Shown here: positions 60,624 through 64,000 of the stretch, one piece after another | Layout: each line of letters opens with the position of its first letter | How positions within the stretch are numbered: position 1 is the stretch's first letter | DNA from: Tenodera sinensis | Taxonomy: Eukaryota; Arthropoda; Insecta; Mantodea; Mantidae | Assembly: GCA_030765045.1 (NCBI GenBank) | Contig: CM060972.1 | Location: forward strand, 4,724,905 to 4,788,904 | DNA length: 64,000 nucleotides | Reading direction: 5' to 3' | Translations under genes and position numbers: made by a program | Notes under the pieces: generated by a model | What the model saw: the letters and a program-made list of their open reading frames with translations, nothing else | Database searches by the model: none | What the model was told of the DNA's origin: nothing

Positions 60624-60640
60624 TCTTCAGATCTAAGGAG
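60624..60640 (-). promoter_or_regulatory. splice acceptor in TRAPPC11 5' UTR
   Basis: Minus-strand CTCCTTAG|ATCTGAAGA just before the ATG resembles a 3' splice site (AG at about 60633-60634). It implies a non-coding exon further upstream. A matching candidate donor, GAGAAT|GTAAGTACC, lies at 61966 on the minus strand. Both are predictions from sequence only. Confidence 0.55.
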
Positions 60641-60919
60641 GAAAAAAATAATATATTTTCAAAGTGATTCAGCAAAAAGTTTGCATTTCAAGAGAAGAAC
60701 CATCTAGTCTATCTTCAAAAGAATATAAATCTGGGAAACTATAGCAGTAACTCGGTATAGCATTTGATAAACTTTAACTCTACTGAAATTTTTTGTTTTT
60801 GCTTTGCACATTTTTTTCAAGTCCGATACATCAGCCCAAGAGTAACTAGATCACGTCAAAGTCATTACATCTTTATAGCAGGATAGCAAAAAATATTTGA
60901 ACCAGATGTGCAACATTTT

Positions 60920-61120
60920 GCCAGTCTGTATCCCGGGCACTCATTGCCCTCTGCTGCTATCACAGAAGGGTGCGGATGAAACCATACAACATTTTTAAAA
61001 CTACTTTTAAAGACTTTACTTACCAACTTTATGAAAGGAGATGCTGAAACTGGCCTCTGTCATTGTCCATACATTTTTGGTACCTCTTTAGGAAACTATC
61101 CGGCCAAACTTCCGCAGGCC
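60920..61120 (-). repeat. DDE transposon family D1, small fragment
   Basis: Contains AAACCATACAACATTTTTAA and CATTGTCCATACATTTTTGG, matching the 3' part of the copies at 7775 and 54530. Confidence 0.65.
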
Positions 61121-61129
61121 AACCCCATA

Positions 61130-63999
61130 AAATTAACAAAATGGCATTGAAACGGTACAAAAGTTAGTCTAGAGTGTTCCCCATAGTCGAAAAGTTCCCC
61201 AATATTGCATCAAAGGTATTTATTGTCAATTTTGGTCACCTGTAGTAGAAGATTGTTTATGTTACAGCTGGTAATGTTTGGGAGTGCCATGTTAGCTTAG
61301 CTTTGGTTACATTACGTTAAGTGTAGCTTAGTTTTTTAAGTTTGGGGAGCAAATGGAGAAAGGTGAGGGTCAAGGAGAGTGTAGAGGAGGAGAGAAGAGG
61401 CGAAGTGTACAGAAACTGCGTTTCAATGTCTTTTTTGGTGAGCGTTATCTCTCAAATTGTCAGTTTTTTGGGGAATTTGGGAATTTTTTTTCGGCGGTTT
61501 GAGGCATTTTTGAAAGCTAGAATTTTGGGTACGTATTTATACGTACCTAACGGATATTTTGGGATAATTTTTTCTTTTCGACGGGGTATATTTTGTTTTA
61601 ATTCCAGGGTGTGTGGATTTGCCTTCCGGATACGGGGTTCTTCAATATAGTCTGTTTCCCTTTGCCTTCCTAATTCTCTGTCAATTCGAAAATGACAAAT
61701 TCTCTCAAAATATCATCGACCCGCATTTCGACAGTTAGAATGTGGTTAGAATGTTCTGTCGTACCTATGGCAAATAGGGTTATAGAAACCAATAAACCAT
61801 AAATAGCAATATCGTCATGTTTGCGTTATCAACATTTACCTAACGTAACGGAAGCTTGAACATACAAAATTAAGTCAACATTATTCTACAACATAGATGG
61901 TAGTTAACAGCTGTAAGTTACTATATAACCTGAATATTATTTGACAGGAGAGGTTAGGTACTTACATTCTCACCACGATAGAAATAATCCTAGTAAACCG
62001 CAACAGCAGGAAGCGATTCATTCATCGCTTACTCAAAAACTAATGTAAATTTTTAGGCTCTACAACTAACAACAGTTATTCTTATGACATTTTTTCATTT
62101 AAAATTACACTCCTTACAACTTCATACTTTGTAGGCACGGAACACCAACGTTATCAAGAAATAATCTCATGGCAGTTGTACAATAACACACGCAGTAAAT
62201 ATCCCTCCATGTGAGGGGTATTTGAATGTAAGCGTAGATTTACCACGGGCACATCTTAAGGAATAAAAGCGAAATGATTAATTATTAAGTAACTACAAAG
62301 TACTAATGAACAAGAGGGTTACCATTACCAATTTATTTAGCTTAACCAATTTTTATCTAGAGATGTTTTGTAGTTTAGAATCCTATTACTTGCTTTTATT
62401 TTAGTTCAAGATAATTTTGTTCATAAGCTCTGTGTTAAAATATGTATATGCGCATAATCGCAGTGGTAGATGCGGTCATGTTTGATTTTCCAACTTATAT
62501 CTTTAGTTACATTTCTTTAAAGCGCAGTATACGTATACAGTTATGATAAATATACGTGCTATATCACATTTTTTTACTAAAAGTAAATTGTTCTCAATTG
62601 TACCAAGTAATACGTCATTATATGACCTAATGTAATTTTTATTTTGTGTTAAATTAAGACTAATAGATTCTTTAAAGAAATTAGGTTTTGTATATATATG
62701 TTCTGTGGTATAAATGGAAGAACGATATGAATATTTTCTGACATTTTATATCACGATGCCTATTAGAAAGAGAAGACATTTTAAGTGACCTTGGCTGGTA
62801 CAGGTGTTTTTTCTAGCTTCGGGTATTTTAAAATAAATAAGAAAAAAAGGTTTTAAAATATTTTTATTTATACTGTAGCAATTGATGTTTCGCTCCTCTT
62901 GCCTTATATTTTTCTATTTTGCAAATCTTTTTTCACAAATTTATAAGTTCATTGTTTATCGAGTGTGTTCGCCTAATGGCGGGAAAATGACCTTACAAAT
63001 AAAACATTAAAGTTCACTAATTTAAAGCTTATTTTTACAATACATAAGAAACTACGAATAAGGAAACAGACTATATCATTTAAAAACTCTTTCTTTAATA
63101 AGTTTTTTCGATAGAATGTGTGACACTGCGCTAAAATTGCAGTGAACGCTGGTTCCACCGGCCACCCCTGTTTTGTTGCACTTGTGGTACAGCCCAAAAC
63201 GCGCGCCTACAAATGAGGCGCATACGGCTTCACTAGTCGGAAAGCCTTGCCGAAAGAGAAAGGCAACTTCGAGTGCGGCGGCAAGAATTATTCGCGAAAT
63301 CTTTTGGTTTGGAACCTTAAGTTGCTAAGTTACTGATTGATTTATTTTTACCATCCTAGCATTTAATTTGATCATCATGAAGTTAAATTATTATAGTTTT
63401 TTCCTTGTTCGTTTCAAAATATCAGTCTTCATTGTAAGTTTGCTAATGAGGTTTAGAAGCAATCAAGTTACAGATTTATGTAATTTGCTTTGTTTGACAG
63501 AGCAACCTGAAATCCATCACTAACGTTTAAACATTAATTACATGTAAAAATGTATTAATTTGTGTGCTTGTTGAAGCAGTCAAATTTTACTTTTTATCTG
63601 CCATTTATCATGATTTTATTGATTAGCAGAAACTTTACAAATTTTATAAATTGTTCTTGTAAATTATTCTGGTGCACACTCTTTCAGGTATTACCTGATT
63701 TATCTTACTAAATTTACTTTCAAGTAATACTTCTCTCCAGGCATAAGATGTTAAGTTTTATATGTTTAGACATCTTCAAGTATTAGACTGGATTTAATCA
63801 CTTTTGGGTATACTCTACCTGCAAGAAGTGATTCCATTTCTTCTTACCTCCTTTATCTAAATATGTAGTTCTAACATCAATAAATTCTAATTTAAAACAT
63901 TAGAAATTAGCTGCTGGTGTGAATCCTTTGACAAGTTGCTGAGATAACTCTTTGTGCCAAGACTGCTGATATTGTTCTTAGACTAAGCTATCAAGCAGC
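61130..63999. other. region upstream of TRAPPC11 coding start
   Basis: No coding gene recognised. A candidate 5' UTR exon donor on the minus strand lies at 61966. A CpG-richer patch at about 63115-63290 (CGCGCGCCTAC, GTGCGGCGGC) stands out from AT-rich surroundings and is a plausible promoter for TRAPPC11 or a divergent gene. The rest is AT-rich, with no repeat that I can name. Confidence 0.4.
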
Positions 64000-64000
64000 T

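Noticed and set aside
61342..61650. 102-codon plus-strand ORF upstream of TRAPPC11
   Set aside because: Low-complexity Phe/Arg/Gly sequence with no conserved motif.

Overview
The window looks like animal nuclear DNA, most likely from an insect with a large, transposon-rich genome. The evidence is one conserved gene with GT-AG introns surrounded by mariner, piggyBac, jockey-like, R2-like, Penelope-like and tRNA-related elements; the insect assignment is inference. There is no bacterial-style operon, CRISPR array or true rRNA/tRNA gene.

The only host gene I recognise is the orthologue of TRAPPC11 (foie gras), on the minus strand. Eleven coding exons, all with consistent splice phase, run from the start codon at 60623 down to 1463. 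They encode about 608 residues, roughly the N-terminal half of a protein that is about 1,130 residues in vertebrates; the remaining exons should lie left of base 1. A splice acceptor just upstream of the ATG implies at least one 5' UTR exon near 61-63 kb.

Everything else is intronic or upstream repeat. From left to right: a GT microsatellite; LINE-derived and mariner debris (1.8-3.5 kb); a nested pile of Penelope, mariner, LINE, DDE-transposon and tRNA-like pieces (5.7-11.2 kb); a 10.3-kb degenerate tetranucleotide satellite with higher-order duplications (14.9-25.2 kb); a 15.4-kb head-to-tail array of three nearly identical, internally deleted gypsy-type LTR retrotransposons sharing four 649-bp LTRs (25.6-41.0 kb); a second nest built around a Penelope-like element with a GIY-YIG endonuclease, carrying a piggyBac remnant, a hairpin element, a SINE and a LINE scrap (44.4-49.2 kb); a 5'-truncated jockey-type LINE with clear target duplication (49.5-51.6 kb); and further Penelope, DDE, SINE, foldback, R2-like, Tc1 and mariner relics up to 60.3 kb. 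The satellite and the LTR array share one 28-kb intron, between exons 7 and 8.

I found no new multi-gene system. The most notable structures are the LTR-sharing array, which has one target duplication around the whole array and a protease-integrase fusion in every unit; the satellite, whose minus strand is stop-free over long stretches; hammerhead-like RNA motifs near Penelope sequence; and a tRNA-like repeat that recurs in inverted head-to-head form.
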